Source: Dryocola clanedunensis subsp. sulfonylureivorans (GTDB lineage Bacteria; Pseudomonadota; Gammaproteobacteria; Enterobacterales; Enterobacteriaceae). Taken from it: 64,000 bases of DNA. Where the stretch lies: positions 186,001 to 250,000 of the forward strand of contig NZ_JAERMU010000007.1 of assembly GCF_016756775.1 (NCBI RefSeq), written 5' to 3'. Shown piece by piece: positions 18,882-29,003 of the stretch (within the stretch, counting starts at the first letter, position 1; the number at the start of each line of letters is the position of its first letter). The translations under genes and the position numbers were made by a program. Below the pieces are notes generated by a model that had not been told where the DNA came from, did not search any database, and saw only the letters and a list, made by a program, of their open reading frames with translations.

Positions 18882-20509
18882 AGCGAAGCCCGCGCCACGT
18901 CGTTATCGATACCCACGCCCCAGCAGCTTTCGCCTTTGGCGAAGGTACAGCGGATGTAGGCCGCCGAACGACTTTCGCTGTGTCTGCCAAGCGTGTGTTC
19001 ATGATAATCCTCAATGGCGAACGCGACGTTAAACCGGCTCTTCAGAGCATCGGCGGCGGCGGACAGCAGACCATTTCCTTTTCCCTGAAGCGTAATGACG
19101 CCAGCTTCCATCTGAATACGCGCCTGTAGCGACAGCAGGCCCTCTCCCTGACTTTCGCTGCGGTAATCCAGCAGCTGCCGTCCGGCGAGCTTGTGAGGCC
19201 CGTACAGCTCGCGGAACAGCTGCCAGATGGCGGTCAGCGTCATCTCGTTTCCGTCGCGATCGGTCCGGGCCTGCACATGGCGACTAAAATCCTGCTGCAA
19301 AGCGCGCGGCAGCATCAGACCATGATTCTGCTCCAGCATCCACGCCGCGCCGCTTTTTCCGGACTGGCTGTTAACGCGGATCACCGCTTCGTAGCTGCAG
19401 CCGAGATCGTTAGGATCGACAGGTAAATAGGGCATCTCCCAGCGTGGGGAGGAGGTATGCTGTCGTGCAGTAAAGCCTTTCTTAATCGCATCCTGGTGCG
19501 ATCCTGAAAAGGCCGTAAAGGCCAGCTTTCCGGCGTAGGGATGGCGAGGATGGACGGGCAGCTGATTACATTGTTCGACCACTTCGACGACCTGCCTGAT
19601 ATCGCTGAAATCCAGCTGCGGTGAAATTCCCTGACTGTAGAGGTTCATTGCCATCGTCACCAGGCAGACGTTGCCGGTACGCTCGCCGTTGCCGAATAAG
19701 CAGCCTTCCACGCGATCGGCTCCCGCCAGGATTGCCAGCTCCGCACTGGCGACGCCGCTTCCCCGGTCGTTATGGGGATGAACGCTGATGCACACAGCGT
19801 TACGTCTTGTGAAGTGGCGGCAGAAATATTCAATCTGATCGGCATAGACGTTCGGCGTATTGACCTCTACCGTCGCTGGCAGGTTGATAATCATTGGCCG
19901 CTCGGTGCAGGGTTCCCACACGTCCGCTACCGCCTCGCAGATTTGCAGGGCGAAGTCAGGCTCGGTAAAGCAAAACGTTTCCGGTGAGTACTCATAACTC
20001 CACTGCGTTTGCGGATGAGCTTCACACAGGGCGCGGATCTGGCGTGTCGCGCTGACCGCAAGCTGAACGATCTCCTCTTTGCTCTGGCGGAACACCAGGC
20101 GGCGGAAGAGCGGGGCGGTGGCATTATAAAGATGCACGGTTGCGCGGTGGGCATCCTGCAATGCAGCAAAGGTGCGCTCGATAAGATCGCTACGCGCCTG
20201 GGTCAGCACCTGGATGGTGACGTCTTCGGGGATGCGGCGCTCTTCAATCAGCTGGCGCACAAACTGAAAATCCGTTTCCGAAGCGGAAGGGAACGCTACC
20301 TCGATCTCTTTAAAACCGCATTTGAGCAGCAGTTCCCAGAAGCGCAGTTTGCGCTCGCTGTCCATCGGCTCAGCCAGTGCCTGGTTGCCGTCGCGCAGGT
20401 CGGTGGAAAGCCATCGCGGCGCATGGGTTAACTGTTTATTCGGCCACTGGCGATCCGGCAGATTAACCGTTGGATGCGGAAGGTATTTTTGCGACGGGTC
20501 TTGCAGCAT
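18839..20509 (-). CDS. 2-isopropylmalate synthase (type 2 LeuA)
   Basis: The protein condenses acetyl-CoA with 2-oxoisovalerate. It has the DRE-TIM-like barrel with LSTDLRDGNQAL and SVHPHNDRGSGVASAE near the active site, and a C-terminal allosteric domain (after about residue 430) with the VITLQGKGNGLLSAAADAL stretch. At 556 residues it belongs to the actinobacterial/fungal-type LeuA branch, not the 523-residue LeuA of the enteric leuABCD operon, so it is probably a second enzyme. An 18-base hairpin (GTCAGG / CCTGAC, 20530-20547) lies just before its ribosome site and may affect translation. Confidence 0.88.
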   Translation of the reverse strand: MLQDPSQKYLPHPTVNLPDRQWPNKQLTHAPRWLSTDLRDGNQALAEPMDSERKLRFWELLLKCGFKEIEVAFPSASETDFQFVRQLIEERRIPEDVTIQVLTQARSDLIERTFAALQDAHRATVHLYNATAPLFRRLVFRQSKEEIVQLAVSATRQIRALCEAHPQTQWSYEYSPETFCFTEPDFALQICEAVADVWEPCTERPMIINLPATVEVNTPNVYADQIEYFCRHFTRRNAVCISVHPHNDRGSGVASAELAILAGADRVEGCLFGNGERTGNVCLVTMAMNLYSQGISPQLDFSDIRQVVEVVEQCNQLPVHPRHPYAGKLAFTAFSGSHQDAIKKGFTARQHTSSPRWEMPYLPVDPNDLGCSYEAVIRVNSQSGKSGAAWMLEQNHGLMLPRALQQDFSRHVQARTDRDGNEMTLTAIWQLFRELYGPHKLAGRQLLDYRSESQGEGLLSLQARIQMEAGVITLQGKGNGLLSAAADALKSRFNVAFAIEDYHEHTLGRHSESRSAAYIRCTFAKGESCWGVGIDNDVARASLQALLNALPSDDRF

Positions 20510-20594
20510 GTGGAGTCTCCTTTGCTCGGGTCAGGCTTTATCCTGACAACTCGCCGGGGAAATTACTGGCGCAAAACTGACAACCTGTGCTGAG

Positions 20595-20639
20595 AAACAG
20601 CCATAGGGGGCAAAGGCGAACCACCCTATGGCTGTTTTT
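20595..20639. terminator. Terminator hairpin between emrB and the leuA-type gene
   Basis: The arms AAACAGCCATAGGG and CCCTATGGCTGTTT form a 14-bp stem with TTTTT on the plus side. It lies downstream of emrB, which is read leftward, and separates it from the synthase gene. Confidence 0.75.
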
Positions 20640-20672
20640 GTCGTTCGAGTAAGCGAGCGCCACCCGACATTT

Positions 20673-22211
20673 TTAGTGCGCACCGCCTGCGCCACCGCCT
20701 GCACCGAATGGCGGTTTGGCGAACCACACCAGCCCCAGCAGCAGAATGAAAACGCCGCCGGAGAACCAGAAAATCTCGTTTGCCGAGATAATCAGCCCCT
20801 GGCTTGTGATCTGCTGGGCGATATAGCCGGACGCCTGCTGCGTCGTCATCCCCAGATTCTGCAGATCGTTATACATCTGCACGGCATTCTGGTTAAACGG
20901 CGTCACCGACTCCGTGAGCTGGGCGTGGTGCAGAGACTCGCGGTTAGTCCACAGCGTGGTGGTTATCGACGTACCGATAGAGCCAGCCAGCGTACGGGTA
21001 AAGTTGGACAGGCTCGACGCCGCCGCCAGGCGCTCAGGCGGCAGGCCGGAGAGCGTAATGGTCGTCAGCGGCATAAAGAAGCACGCCACCGCGAAGCCCT
21101 GAATAAACTGCGGCCACGCCGATCCGCCAAAGTCCATCCCCGGCTCGAAGGTATACGCGCGCCAGTAGAAACAGACCGCGTACATGATAAAGCTGAACGT
21201 CACCAGCCGCCGCATATCGAGCTTGTGCGCAAAGCGCCCGATGATCGGCGACAGCAGTACCGGCAGAATGCCGACGGGCGCAGAAGCCAGGCCCGCCCAG
21301 GTTGCCGTGTAGCCGTATACCTCCTGTAGCAGCTGCGGCAGCAGAACAATCGCGCCGAAGTAGAGCATGTAGGCAAGGCTGATACACAGGCAGCCGATGG
21401 TAAAGTTTCGCGACTTAAACAGCGACAGGTCAACTATCGGGTTATCGTCCGTCAGCTCCCAGACAATCAGGAAGCTTATCGTCACCACCGCGACGATGGT
21501 CAGCACGATGATTTCCGTTGAGTTAAACCAGTCCAGCTCTTTACCCCGGTCGAGCATCACCTGCAGGCTGCCAATACCGACCACCAGCAGCGCAAGGCCG
21601 ATGGCATCAATGCGCCGATTTTCAGTGCGCGTTTCCCGACCCCGCAGCGTTTGCAGCGTCATCAGTACCACGACCGCGCCGATAGGCACGTTGATAAAGA
21701 AGATCCAGCCCCAGTGATAGTTATCACTGATATAGCCGCCGAGGATCGGCCCGAAGATAGGCGCGACGATAACCGTCATCGACCACATCGCCAGCGCAAT
21801 GCTTCTTTTGGCCGGCGGATAATTGCTCAGCAGAAGACTTTGCGACAGAGGGATCAGCGGCCCGGCGACAATCCCCTGGATCACGCGGAAGAAGATCAGC
21901 ATCTCAAGGCTATTCGAGACGCCGCACGCCCACGAGGCGATCACAAACAGGATGGTCGACCACAGGAACAGTTTTACTTCGCCGAAACGTTTAGCCAGCC
22001 AGCCGGTGAGCGGGATCGAGATGGCGTTTGCCACCCCGAAGGAGGTGATAACCCATGTCCCCTGGCTCAGGGACGAGCCAAGGTTCCCGGCAATGGTCGG
22101 GATCGCCACGTTGGCGATGGTGGAGTCCAGCACCTGCATGAAGGTCGCCAGAGACAGCGCGATGGTCATGATGACCAGCTGGGCTCCTTCTAGCGGTTTA
22201 AGCTGTGCCAT
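20673..22211 (-). CDS. emrB: Multidrug efflux MFS permease EmrB
   Basis: EmrB is the 14-span inner-membrane transporter of the EmrAB-TolC pump, which expels hydrophobic uncouplers and nalidixic acid. The 512-residue protein has the DHA2 family motif LDSTIANVAIPTIAGNLG near the N-terminus and matches E. coli EmrB throughout; a glycine-rich tail (GAGGGAGGAH) is slightly extended. It follows emrA by 15 bases in the mprA-emrA-emrB order. Confidence 0.97.
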   Translation of the reverse strand: MAQLKPLEGAQLVIMTIALSLATFMQVLDSTIANVAIPTIAGNLGSSLSQGTWVITSFGVANAISIPLTGWLAKRFGEVKLFLWSTILFVIASWACGVSNSLEMLIFFRVIQGIVAGPLIPLSQSLLLSNYPPAKRSIALAMWSMTVIVAPIFGPILGGYISDNYHWGWIFFINVPIGAVVVLMTLQTLRGRETRTENRRIDAIGLALLVVGIGSLQVMLDRGKELDWFNSTEIIVLTIVAVVTISFLIVWELTDDNPIVDLSLFKSRNFTIGCLCISLAYMLYFGAIVLLPQLLQEVYGYTATWAGLASAPVGILPVLLSPIIGRFAHKLDMRRLVTFSFIMYAVCFYWRAYTFEPGMDFGGSAWPQFIQGFAVACFFMPLTTITLSGLPPERLAAASSLSNFTRTLAGSIGTSITTTLWTNRESLHHAQLTESVTPFNQNAVQMYNDLQNLGMTTQQASGYIAQQITSQGLIISANEIFWFSGGVFILLLGLVWFAKPPFGAGGGAGGAH

Positions 22212-22226
22212 ACAACCTCCGCTTTA

Positions 22227-23402
22227 TTAACCCGCATTCGCCTGGATAATCTGGTTAATCAGCTTGTTAACCGGTGCCAGATCCAGCTCTCGGGCGTTAC
22301 TTTCATAAACCGGCGAGTTACGGGTCTTGCTTGACAGCATGCTGCCTTCGCGATCCGTGGTGTTCACGGTGACTAACGTTGACAGGCCGATACGCAGCGG
22401 ATGCTGCTCAAGCTGTTTTGCATCCAGCTCGATACGCACCGGCAGACGCTGAACCACTTTGATCCAGTTACCGGTGGCGTTCTGGGCTGGGAGCAAGGAG
22501 AAGGCGCTGCCGGTCCCCATATCCAGGCCGACGACCTTGCCGGTGTATTCTACGTTGTCGCCGTAAATATCGCTGACGACGGTAGCGGACTGGCCAATAC
22601 GCATGTGGGCCAGCTGGGTTTCTTTAAAGTTGGCATCAACCCACAGGCCGCTAGCCGGCACGATGGCCATCAGAGGCGTGGTTGGGCTGATTTGTGCGCC
22701 AACCTGCACCGCACGGCGGGAGACATAGCCGGTCATCGGGCTGACGATTTTGGTCCGCTGCAGGGCCATCCATGCGTTACGCAACTCGGCGGCCGCCTGC
22801 TTCACGTTGGGCTGCTCTTCGAGTTTCGTTCCGAGGATCATTGCCTGGTTGGCGTTGTACTGCTGAACGGCAACGTCCAGCGCAGCCTGAGCGGATGCCA
22901 CGGTGTCACGGGCGTGCTGCAGCTCTTCACGGCCAATCAGGTTTGCGCTGCCTAAAGGTATACGACGGTTCAGGTCGCTTTGCGCCTGGGCCAGCGCGGT
23001 CTTTTTCAGCTCAATGTTGGCCTGATACTGCTTGCTGTTGATCATCTGCTGGCGCGTCTGACGCACGCTGGAGGCCAGCACGGTCTGCGCCTTCTCGAAC
23101 GCCTGCTGGGCGTCGGCCTGGTCAAGCGTGACCAGCACATCGCCTTGTTTAACGAAATCAGTATTATCAGCCCAGACCTTGGTGACGCTGCCTGAAACCT
23201 GGGACATGATCTGGACCTGGTTACCGGCGACGTACGCATCGTCCGTATTTTCGTAATGACGTAATACCAGGAACCAGTAAATTCCATATGCCACGGCAAT
23301 AATGACGAAGAGCAAGGTTAACAGCAGGAGGGCAGTTTTACGTTTGCCCTTCTTATTGTTGACCGGTTGCTGCGGGTTTTCAGTCTCCGCATGTGCGCTC
23401 AT
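22227..23402 (-). CDS. emrA: Membrane fusion protein EmrA
   Basis: EmrA links EmrB to TolC across the periplasm. It has a cytoplasmic lysine-rich start, one membrane span at about residues 25-45, a lipoyl-like domain (DDAYVAGNQVQIMSQVSGSV), a long coiled-coil hairpin and a second barrel half. I chose the ATG at 23402 because GGAG lies 6 bases upstream and the protein then begins MSAHAETE, as in E. coli; the in-frame TTG at 23414 lies in that ribosome site. Confidence 0.96.
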   Translation of the reverse strand: MSAHAETENPQQPVNNKKGKRKTALLLLTLLFVIIAVAYGIYWFLVLRHYENTDDAYVAGNQVQIMSQVSGSVTKVWADNTDFVKQGDVLVTLDQADAQQAFEKAQTVLASSVRQTRQQMINSKQYQANIELKKTALAQAQSDLNRRIPLGSANLIGREELQHARDTVASAQAALDVAVQQYNANQAMILGTKLEEQPNVKQAAAELRNAWMALQRTKIVSPMTGYVSRRAVQVGAQISPTTPLMAIVPASGLWVDANFKETQLAHMRIGQSATVVSDIYGDNVEYTGKVVGLDMGTGSAFSLLPAQNATGNWIKVVQRLPVRIELDAKQLEQHPLRIGLSTLVTVNTTDREGSMLSSKTRNSPVYESNARELDLAPVNKLINQIIQANAG

Positions 23403-23457
23403 GCTTATCTCCAAACTTATTATTATTGTGGCCAGCTTAGCTGACCCGTTAGTGCAT

Positions 23458-23486
23458 AGAGGCCAGCAATGGAGTTGCTGGCCTCT
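23458..23486. promoter_or_regulatory. Hairpin between mprA and emrA
   Basis: A 12-bp perfect stem (AGAGGCCAGCAA / TTGCTGGCCTCT) lies within the mprA-emrAB operon and lacks a T run. It may be a processing or partial termination site that sets the ratio of regulator to pump. Confidence 0.5.
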
Positions 23487-23533
23487 ATAGTTATCTGTTT
23501 TCCGGGATGCTTAATCGGGTCTGACGCGTCCTG

Positions 23534-24064
23534 TCAGCGAACGGCTTCGAGCATGGTCTGATCGACGTCCATTTTGTCCAGACGGGTCAGCAATTTGCGG
23601 GTGATGGCTTCCAGCTGCTCTTTTTCAGTGCCGCTCAAAGACGACCACAGCTCGTGCAGGCAGCTATGCTGCGGCGGCAGGACCTGGCGCAGGAATTCAT
23701 GACCTTTATCGGTCAGCTGCAGGTGCAGGCAGCGGCGATCATTATCGCTTTCACGGCGTTCAATCCAGCCGCGTTTTTCCAGCTCATCGGCAATGCGCGT
23801 TGCATTCGTACGGGATGAACCCAGCGCACAGCTCAGTTCGGATGGCTGAATGCTGTGGTTTTCCTGGGACTCAAGCGTAATTAACGCCATAAACAACGTT
23901 TCGTTAATCCCCTGAGCTTTCAGCATCTTATTGCGGTTTTCCAGCAGCTTACCCTGCATGTGCATACACAGACGGGTCAGCAGGATCTCCTGATACGGGA
24001 AATCCTGATGGCGCTTGGCGCGAAATTTTAGCATTTGTTCAATGGGCGTAAACGAACTATCCAT
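23534..24064 (-). CDS. mprA: Transcriptional repressor MprA (EmrR)
   Basis: A MarR-family repressor of 176 residues that controls its own operon and emrAB and is released by uncouplers and salicylates. The winged helix-turn-helix is visible from [28 protein letters not shown], the wing from [16 protein letters not shown]. It is the first gene of the leftward mprA-emrA-emrB operon. Confidence 0.96.
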   Translation of the reverse strand: MDSSFTPIEQMLKFRAKRHQDFPYQEILLTRLCMHMQGKLLENRNKMLKAQGINETLFMALITLESQENHSIQPSELSCALGSSRTNATRIADELEKRGWIERRESDNDRRCLHLQLTDKGHEFLRQVLPPQHSCLHELWSSLSGTEKEQLEAITRKLLTRLDKMDVDQTMLEAVR

Positions 24065-24094
24065 TTTGGCATAACCTCATTAGTTGCAGCCGAT

Positions 24095-24123
24095 ATAGTA
24101 ACGATGGTGACAAATAAAGTAAA
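24095..24123 (-). promoter_or_regulatory. Probable mprA promoter
   Basis: On the minus strand a -35 TTTACT and -10 TACTAT are 17 bases apart, about 30 bases before the mprA ATG. The MprA operator should overlap this region. Confidence 0.5.
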
Positions 24124-24154
24124 TCTATTGTTCAGGGATTTTTATCCGTCGGGT

Positions 24155-24490
24155 CTATATCACCATCATAAGTTTCCAGGCTAATCCATAACCCAGAGCA
24201 CTGAGTAGCGTAGGAATGATAATGCTACGCGTCTTATAGAAGCTCATGCCGAGGACCGCGAAACCGACCAGCGTCGGCAGCAGACGCCTGCTGTCCTGCA
24301 TGATTTCCGGTGCGCTTGAGACGACCAGCAGCGCGCAGATTGACGCGATGCCGATGCTATCCAGCAGCACGCCGGTTGCGCCACGTTTTGCCGGGCGAGT
24401 GGCGTTTGCCCGCAGACGCAGGGGCAAATAGCGGAATAAGTAATTGGCGAAGCCGACCAGCAGGCCGAGTATCAGGACTTGCGTACTCAT
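24155..24490 (-). CDS. ygaH: L-valine exporter subunit YgaH (AzlD family)
   Basis: A 111-residue membrane protein with about four spans, the small partner of YgaZ in exporting branched-chain amino acids such as valine. It has the AzlD features (N-terminal [20 protein letters not shown]). Its ATG overlaps the ygaZ stop, so the two are coupled. Confidence 0.94.
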   Translation of the reverse strand: MSTQVLILGLLVGFANYLFRYLPLRLRANATRPAKRGATGVLLDSIGIASICALLVVSSAPEIMQDSRRLLPTLVGFAVLGMSFYKTRSIIIPTLLSALGYGLAWKLMMVI

Positions 24491-25227
24491 TAGGCCTCCT
24501 CCTGATAAAACGCCTGGATCACGGCGGCCAGGCAGCCGCAGACGATGCCAGCCAGAATGGCGACGGGAATAGAAACAAGCGTTACGCCCAGCAGCGCGCC
24601 CGCCAGTGCCGAGGTGACCGTCCAGGATTGCTTGCGCTGGAAGGAAGCCAGCAGGAAGCTTAAGAACAACGCGGGCAGCATGAAGCCCAGGGCAGCTTCT
24701 ACCGCCGGGAAGTTATCCAGCAGGCCATTGCCTGACCAGGCACCGAGCGCCGTTCCCAGGATCCATGAAAACCATGAGCTGAAGGCGATGCCGATCATCC
24801 ATTTTTCGCTCCAGCGGCGGTTGTCTCGCACCAGCTTCGCGGTGGCCGCGGCGAACACTTCGTCGGTCAGACCGAATGCCCAGACGGCGGTTTTGCGTCC
24901 GCTGAGCGTTCTGGTAATACGTTGACGCAAAGAAGGGCCATATAGCACGTGGCGAACATCCATCGCCATTACGGTCAGCGCGGCAACCCAAAGGGAGCTG
25001 CCCGCCGCCAGCAGCGCGGTTATCACAAACTGGCTGGCACCAGCGTAGATAATGCAGGAGAAAAAGAGACTTTCGAGCGGCGTGAAGCCCAGCTTAGTGG
25101 CGTTGAGTCCGAAGGCAAAGGCCACCGGGAGGTAGCTGATGACGATAGGTAAGCTATCTTTCAGACCTTCAACCCAGGTTGCTTCGTCAGGATGGTTATC
25201 GGTTGATACTGTCGCGGGAGTGTCCAT
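24490..25227 (-). CDS. ygaZ: L-valine exporter subunit YgaZ (AzlC family)
   Basis: The 245-residue large subunit of the branched-chain amino acid exporter. Family marks are [18 protein letters not shown], the AGASQFV loop and [12 protein letters not shown]. It matches E. coli YgaZ over its length and overlaps ygaH by one base, with the same gene order as in E. coli. Confidence 0.95.
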   Translation of the reverse strand: MDTPATVSTDNHPDEATWVEGLKDSLPIVISYLPVAFAFGLNATKLGFTPLESLFFSCIIYAGASQFVITALLAAGSSLWVAALTVMAMDVRHVLYGPSLRQRITRTLSGRKTAVWAFGLTDEVFAAATAKLVRDNRRWSEKWMIGIAFSSWFSWILGTALGAWSGNGLLDNFPAVEAALGFMLPALFLSFLLASFQRKQSWTVTSALAGALLGVTLVSIPVAILAGIVCGCLAAVIQAFYQEEA

Positions 25228-25341
25228 ATTAAATTTTTATAAATAACCAGCGTGAATGTCACTCGAATTAATAATCAGGGACAACCTTAACAGACTGCCC
25301 CAGGCCTTAACACCCCCAAATGTCCACATGGGTGTAAAGGA

Positions 25342-26526
25342 TTATTGGCACTCAGGCTGGCGATGGTAGCCGCGCCACCAGACAAACAGGTTTAGCAGCG
25401 CCATCACGGCACCCGCCAGACAAACGCCATTCCAGCCCGCGTGCTGGTAGGCGCTCGCTGAAATCATTGAGCCCGCCGCGCCGCCGATAAAATAGCTGGT
25501 CATATAGCCTGCCGTCAGACGGTTGCGGGCCTCAGGCATCATGCGATAAATCACCGTCTGGTTGGTGATGTGCACGCCCTGCACGGTGAGATCCAGCACC
25601 AGAATGCCAACAATCAGCGCGATAACCGAAAACTGACCAAGTGCGATGGCAATCCAGGACAGCAGAAGAAGCACCAGACCCACGGTCGTGGTCAGGTGCG
25701 CTTTGCCCTTATCAGCAAACCCACCCGCCGGGCGTGCGCCTAATGCGCCAGCTGCACCCGCCAGGCCGAACAGGCCGATGACGCCTTCCGAGAAATTAAA
25801 CGGCGGTGAGGCGAGCAGGAACGCCATTGACGTCCAGAGAATGCTGAAGTTCGCGAATGTCAGGCAGCCGAGCAGGGCACGGGTGCGCAGCAAGCCGTCT
25901 TTGATAAATAAGCTGAACACGGAGCGGAGCAGTTGGGGATAGTTAAGATGATTTTCCTGCTTCACCGTAGGCAGGCCGCGCCACAGCGCTATGGCCATAA
26001 TAACCATCAGCACGCTGGCAACCCAGTAAACCGTGCGCCAGCCGCCCAGGCTTGCCAGTAAACCTGCTACGGTACGCGCCAGCAGGATCCCCAGCAGCAG
26101 GCCGCTCATAATGGTACCCACGACCTTACCGCGCTTAGCGGGTTCTGCAAGGTGTGCCGCGAGCGGCACCAGAATCTGCGCGACGACGGAGAATAAACCG
26201 GTTAACGCGGTGCCGAGAATCATCATTGGCAGCGTCTGGCTGGTGGCCGTGATCAGCATGCCACCTGCGGCCAGCAGCGTCATAAAGACAATTAGGCCGC
26301 GTCGTTCAAACATATCCCCCAGCGGCACCAGCAGCAGCAAGCCTGCGGCATAGCCCAGCTGGGCTGCGGTGACGATAAACCCGGCCTGATTGATAGAAAG
26401 GGAAAATGCGTGAGCGATGGTATCCAGCAGCGGCTGCGCGTAGTAATTGCTTGCCACGGCAAGGCCGGTGGCGACAGACATCAGGGCAATCAGTGCGGGA
26501 GTCAGCCCGTGAGAAGTATTTTTCAT
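25342..26526 (-). CDS. ygaY: MFS transporter YgaY
   Basis: A 394-residue, 12-span major facilitator protein, with the loop 2-3 motif GDMFERRGLI and a related repeat in the second half. Its place between ygaZ and proX identifies it as YgaY. In E. coli K-12 this gene is usually listed as a pseudogene (from memory); here it is open and full length with no frameshift. The substrate is unknown; an efflux role is likely from its closest subgroup. Confidence 0.88.
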   Translation of the reverse strand: MKNTSHGLTPALIALMSVATGLAVASNYYAQPLLDTIAHAFSLSINQAGFIVTAAQLGYAAGLLLLVPLGDMFERRGLIVFMTLLAAGGMLITATSQTLPMMILGTALTGLFSVVAQILVPLAAHLAEPAKRGKVVGTIMSGLLLGILLARTVAGLLASLGGWRTVYWVASVLMVIMAIALWRGLPTVKQENHLNYPQLLRSVFSLFIKDGLLRTRALLGCLTFANFSILWTSMAFLLASPPFNFSEGVIGLFGLAGAAGALGARPAGGFADKGKAHLTTTVGLVLLLLSWIAIALGQFSVIALIVGILVLDLTVQGVHITNQTVIYRMMPEARNRLTAGYMTSYFIGGAAGSMISASAYQHAGWNGVCLAGAVMALLNLFVWWRGYHRQPECQ

Positions 26527-26719
26527 TGTTATCTTCAGCTTGTCATTGAGACCGCGAATAATAACGAAAATTGATCGTTAAGACAGGATGGGTGGGTGTC
26601 GGATTGTGCGGTTAATATTAAGATTTTGTAGGGTGGATGTCATTATATTTAACCGGATGGACCTTGCTTACTACGACAGACGTAAGCAAAGTATCATCCG
26701 GATAGATTAGGCGGAATGT

Positions 26720-26765
26720 GTTACCTGTGTGGCCGGTCTGATCTGTAACCTATGTGACCGGTCGT
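26720..26765. repeat. Two-unit direct repeat, 25-base period
   Basis: Unit 1 GTTACCTGTGTGGCCGGTC and unit 2 GTAACCTATGTGACCGGTC differ at three of 19 positions. Spaced repeats like this occur at the ends of some insertion sequences as transposase binding sites. No transposase is present, so it could be a leftover end. Confidence 0.5.
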
Positions 26766-26827
26766 ACAGGTAGCGTCATCCACCCTTTACGCTGGCGTCG
26801 GGAGGCGCTGGCGCTTTCCCGACCGAC

Positions 26828-26867
26828 TAAAAGACTCTGATACTTCCCGCCAACGCAGGAAGTATCA
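26828..26867 (-). terminator. proX terminator
   Basis: On the minus strand the stem TGATACTTCC / GGAAGTATCA is followed by GAGTCTTTT. It ends the proVWX operon 6 bases after proX. Confidence 0.85.
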
Positions 26868-26873
26868 AGATTG

Positions 26874-27866
26874 TTACTTAGCGGCGAGCGCCTCTTTTAC
26901 CCAGCCATCAAACTGTGCCTGGTGAGCTTTGATCCAACCGTCAACGTGACCGTTAATGTCGGCTTCTGAAGAGTGACCGGCATGCATCATTGCATTTTCA
27001 GCATTGATATCGGCCAGCGGCAGTTTCATCAGGCTGAACAGTTTTGCCGCCTGTGGGTTTTTCTCAGCCCAGGCTTTGTTTGCCACAATGTGCATGGAGT
27101 TAACCGGGAAGCCGTAGTTCGCGCCGTTTGGCAGTTTGGTATCGATATTTTTCTGTTCACCCGGCATGGATGAGAACGGCACCTGCAACCAGACGGTATC
27201 TTTTCCAGGAACGACGACATCGCTTACCCAGTATGGCGTCCAGGTGTAGTACAGAATCGGCTTGCCTTCTTTATAGCGGGTCAGGGTATCGGCGATCATG
27301 GCCGAATAGTTACCCTGGTTATGCACCACGGTGTCGCTCAGCCCAAAGGCTTTAATCTGGTGGTTGATCACGGCTTCACATCCCCAGCCAGGCGTACAGC
27401 CCGTCAGGTCTGCTTTACCGTCGCCGTTGGTATCGAACAATTTGGCAATCTTAGGGTCTTTGAGCTGGGCAATGTTGCTGATTTTGTACTTTTCAGCGGT
27501 TTTTTTATCGATCAGATAACCCTGGGCGGCACCTTCGACATAATTACCTTCACGATAAAACCTGGTCTTCCCCCCAGCGGCGGCAAACATATCATCGTGC
27601 AGGGGTTGCCAGTTAGTGGCGGTAAAAGTAGCGTCGCCAGCGGCAATCGAGGTGTAAGCCACGTTGTAATCAACTTCGCTTGGCTTGTTAACGGTATAAC
27701 CCATTTTCTCCAGCGCGCGGCTGACCAGCAGCGTCTGGAAAGTCTCTTCAGAGATGGTGCTCTGCACGGGCTGAACGGTAATGCCTTTACCCGGCAGGTC
27801 GGCAGCAAAGGTGCTGGTGGTAACGAGTGTGGCAAGGGCTGTGGCTAAGATAGCAGTGTGTCGCAT
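26874..27866 (-). CDS. proX: Glycine betaine/proline betaine-binding protein ProX
   Basis: The periplasmic binding protein of the ProU importer, 330 residues, with a signal peptide ending at TFAADLPG. Aromatic residues of the betaine box are present (W in [12 protein letters not shown] and [13 protein letters not shown]). It is the last gene of the operon, 57 bases after proW. Confidence 0.96.
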   Translation of the reverse strand: MRHTAILATALATLVTTSTFAADLPGKGITVQPVQSTISEETFQTLLVSRALEKMGYTVNKPSEVDYNVAYTSIAAGDATFTATNWQPLHDDMFAAAGGKTRFYREGNYVEGAAQGYLIDKKTAEKYKISNIAQLKDPKIAKLFDTNGDGKADLTGCTPGWGCEAVINHQIKAFGLSDTVVHNQGNYSAMIADTLTRYKEGKPILYYTWTPYWVSDVVVPGKDTVWLQVPFSSMPGEQKNIDTKLPNGANYGFPVNSMHIVANKAWAEKNPQAAKLFSLMKLPLADINAENAMMHAGHSSEADINGHVDGWIKAHQAQFDGWVKEALAAK

Positions 27867-27923
27867 CGTTAATCCTTATTTGTTATGAGGGGCAAGGGGG
27901 CGGCAAAAGTGCCGCCGCCAGGC

Positions 27924-29003
27924 TTATTTACAGAAGGGGCGAATCAGCAGGCCCAGAGGACCGGTGGTATACCAGCGACGGTTACCACGGCTTCGTGAAT
28001 CGCGGCCGATAGACTGCGTCAGGCGGTCGAGAATAATGGCCAGGATAACAATCCCCACACCGCCGACGGTGGCAAGCCCCATATCGAGGCGGCCAATGCC
28101 GCGCAGCACCATCTGGCCAAGACCGCCGACGGCAATCATTGAGGCGATGACGACCATCGACAGGGCAAGCATCAGCGTCTGGTTTACGCCCGCCATAATG
28201 GTCGGCATGGCCAGCGGCAGCTGTACTTTAAACAGCATCTGGTGTGGACTGGCACCAAACGAACGGGCCGCCTCAATCAGATCTTCCGGCACCTGTTTGA
28301 TACCAAGGATGGTCAGACGCACGATAGGCGGCAGGGCGAAGATAATTGTCACCACTACGCCCGGCACGTTGCCGATACCAAACAGCATGACGATCGGCAC
28401 CAGATAGACAAACGCCGGGGTTGTCTGCATCGCATCCAGCAGTGGACGAATAAACTTCGCGGCCCGATCGCTACGCGCAAGCCATATGCCGAGCGGCAGC
28501 CCGATGATCATACAGAACAGCAGGGCCGTCAGGACCAGCGCCAGAGTAATCATCGCCTGAGACCAGGCTCCGATGGCACCGATGGCAACGAGGGAGACCA
28601 GCGTTGCAATCCCCATCCCGAGGCTGGACATCTGCCAGGCAATCAGCGCGAAAATAATAATGGCCACCGGCGCAGGCATCCCCAGCAGGAAGTGCTGGAA
28701 GCCGCTGAGGATGTAATCCACCGGCACACGGATCCCCTGGAACACAGGTCGGAAGTTGGTGACGACCCAGTCGATGCCGTGTGTGACCCAGCTGTCTAAC
28801 GGGATCAGCGTCTTATGAAACGGATCGAGAATATTAAAATGTTCTGCCTGCGGGGCCGGTGCTGCATTTAACCAGTCAGCGCTGCCGCTGGCGGCAGGCG
28901 TTGAGGCTGCCTGGCTGCCCCATGCATCTGCACTGGCTGCGGCCTGATTTGTTGTTGCGTCGGCAGCTGCGCTGCCGGTATCCCACGGATTTGAATTACT
29001 CAT
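27924..29003 (-). CDS. proW: Glycine betaine/proline betaine ABC transporter permease ProW
   Basis: The inner-membrane permease of ProU, 359 residues against 354 in E. coli. A long N-terminal hydrophilic tail rich in Ala and Gln precedes the spans, and the EAA loop ([27 protein letters not shown]) contacts ProV. The ATG overlaps the proV 3' end by 8 bases, which couples translation. Confidence 0.96.
   Translation of the reverse strand: MSNSNPWDTGSAAADATTNQAAASADAWGSQAASTPAASGSADWLNAAPAPQAEHFNILDPFHKTLIPLDSWVTHGIDWVVTNFRPVFQGIRVPVDYILSGFQHFLLGMPAPVAIIIFALIAWQMSSLGMGIATLVSLVAIGAIGAWSQAMITLALVLTALLFCMIIGLPLGIWLARSDRAAKFIRPLLDAMQTTPAFVYLVPIVMLFGIGNVPGVVVTIIFALPPIVRLTILGIKQVPEDLIEAARSFGASPHQMLFKVQLPLAMPTIMAGVNQTLMLALSMVVIASMIAVGGLGQMVLRGIGRLDMGLATVGGVGIVILAIILDRLTQSIGRDSRSRGNRRWYTTGPLGLLIRPFCK

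Larger units (their letters stand above)
26527..26873. other. Gene-free gap between ygaY and proX with palindromes and a tandem repeat
   Basis: This 347-base gap holds no gene. It contains a long interrupted hairpin (26653-26701: CCGGATG / CATCCGG outside, TTGCTTAC / GTAAGCAA inside), a two-unit direct repeat (26720-26740 and 26745-26765), a GTAGGGTGGATG / CATCCACCC pair around these, and the proX terminator. Confidence 0.7.
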
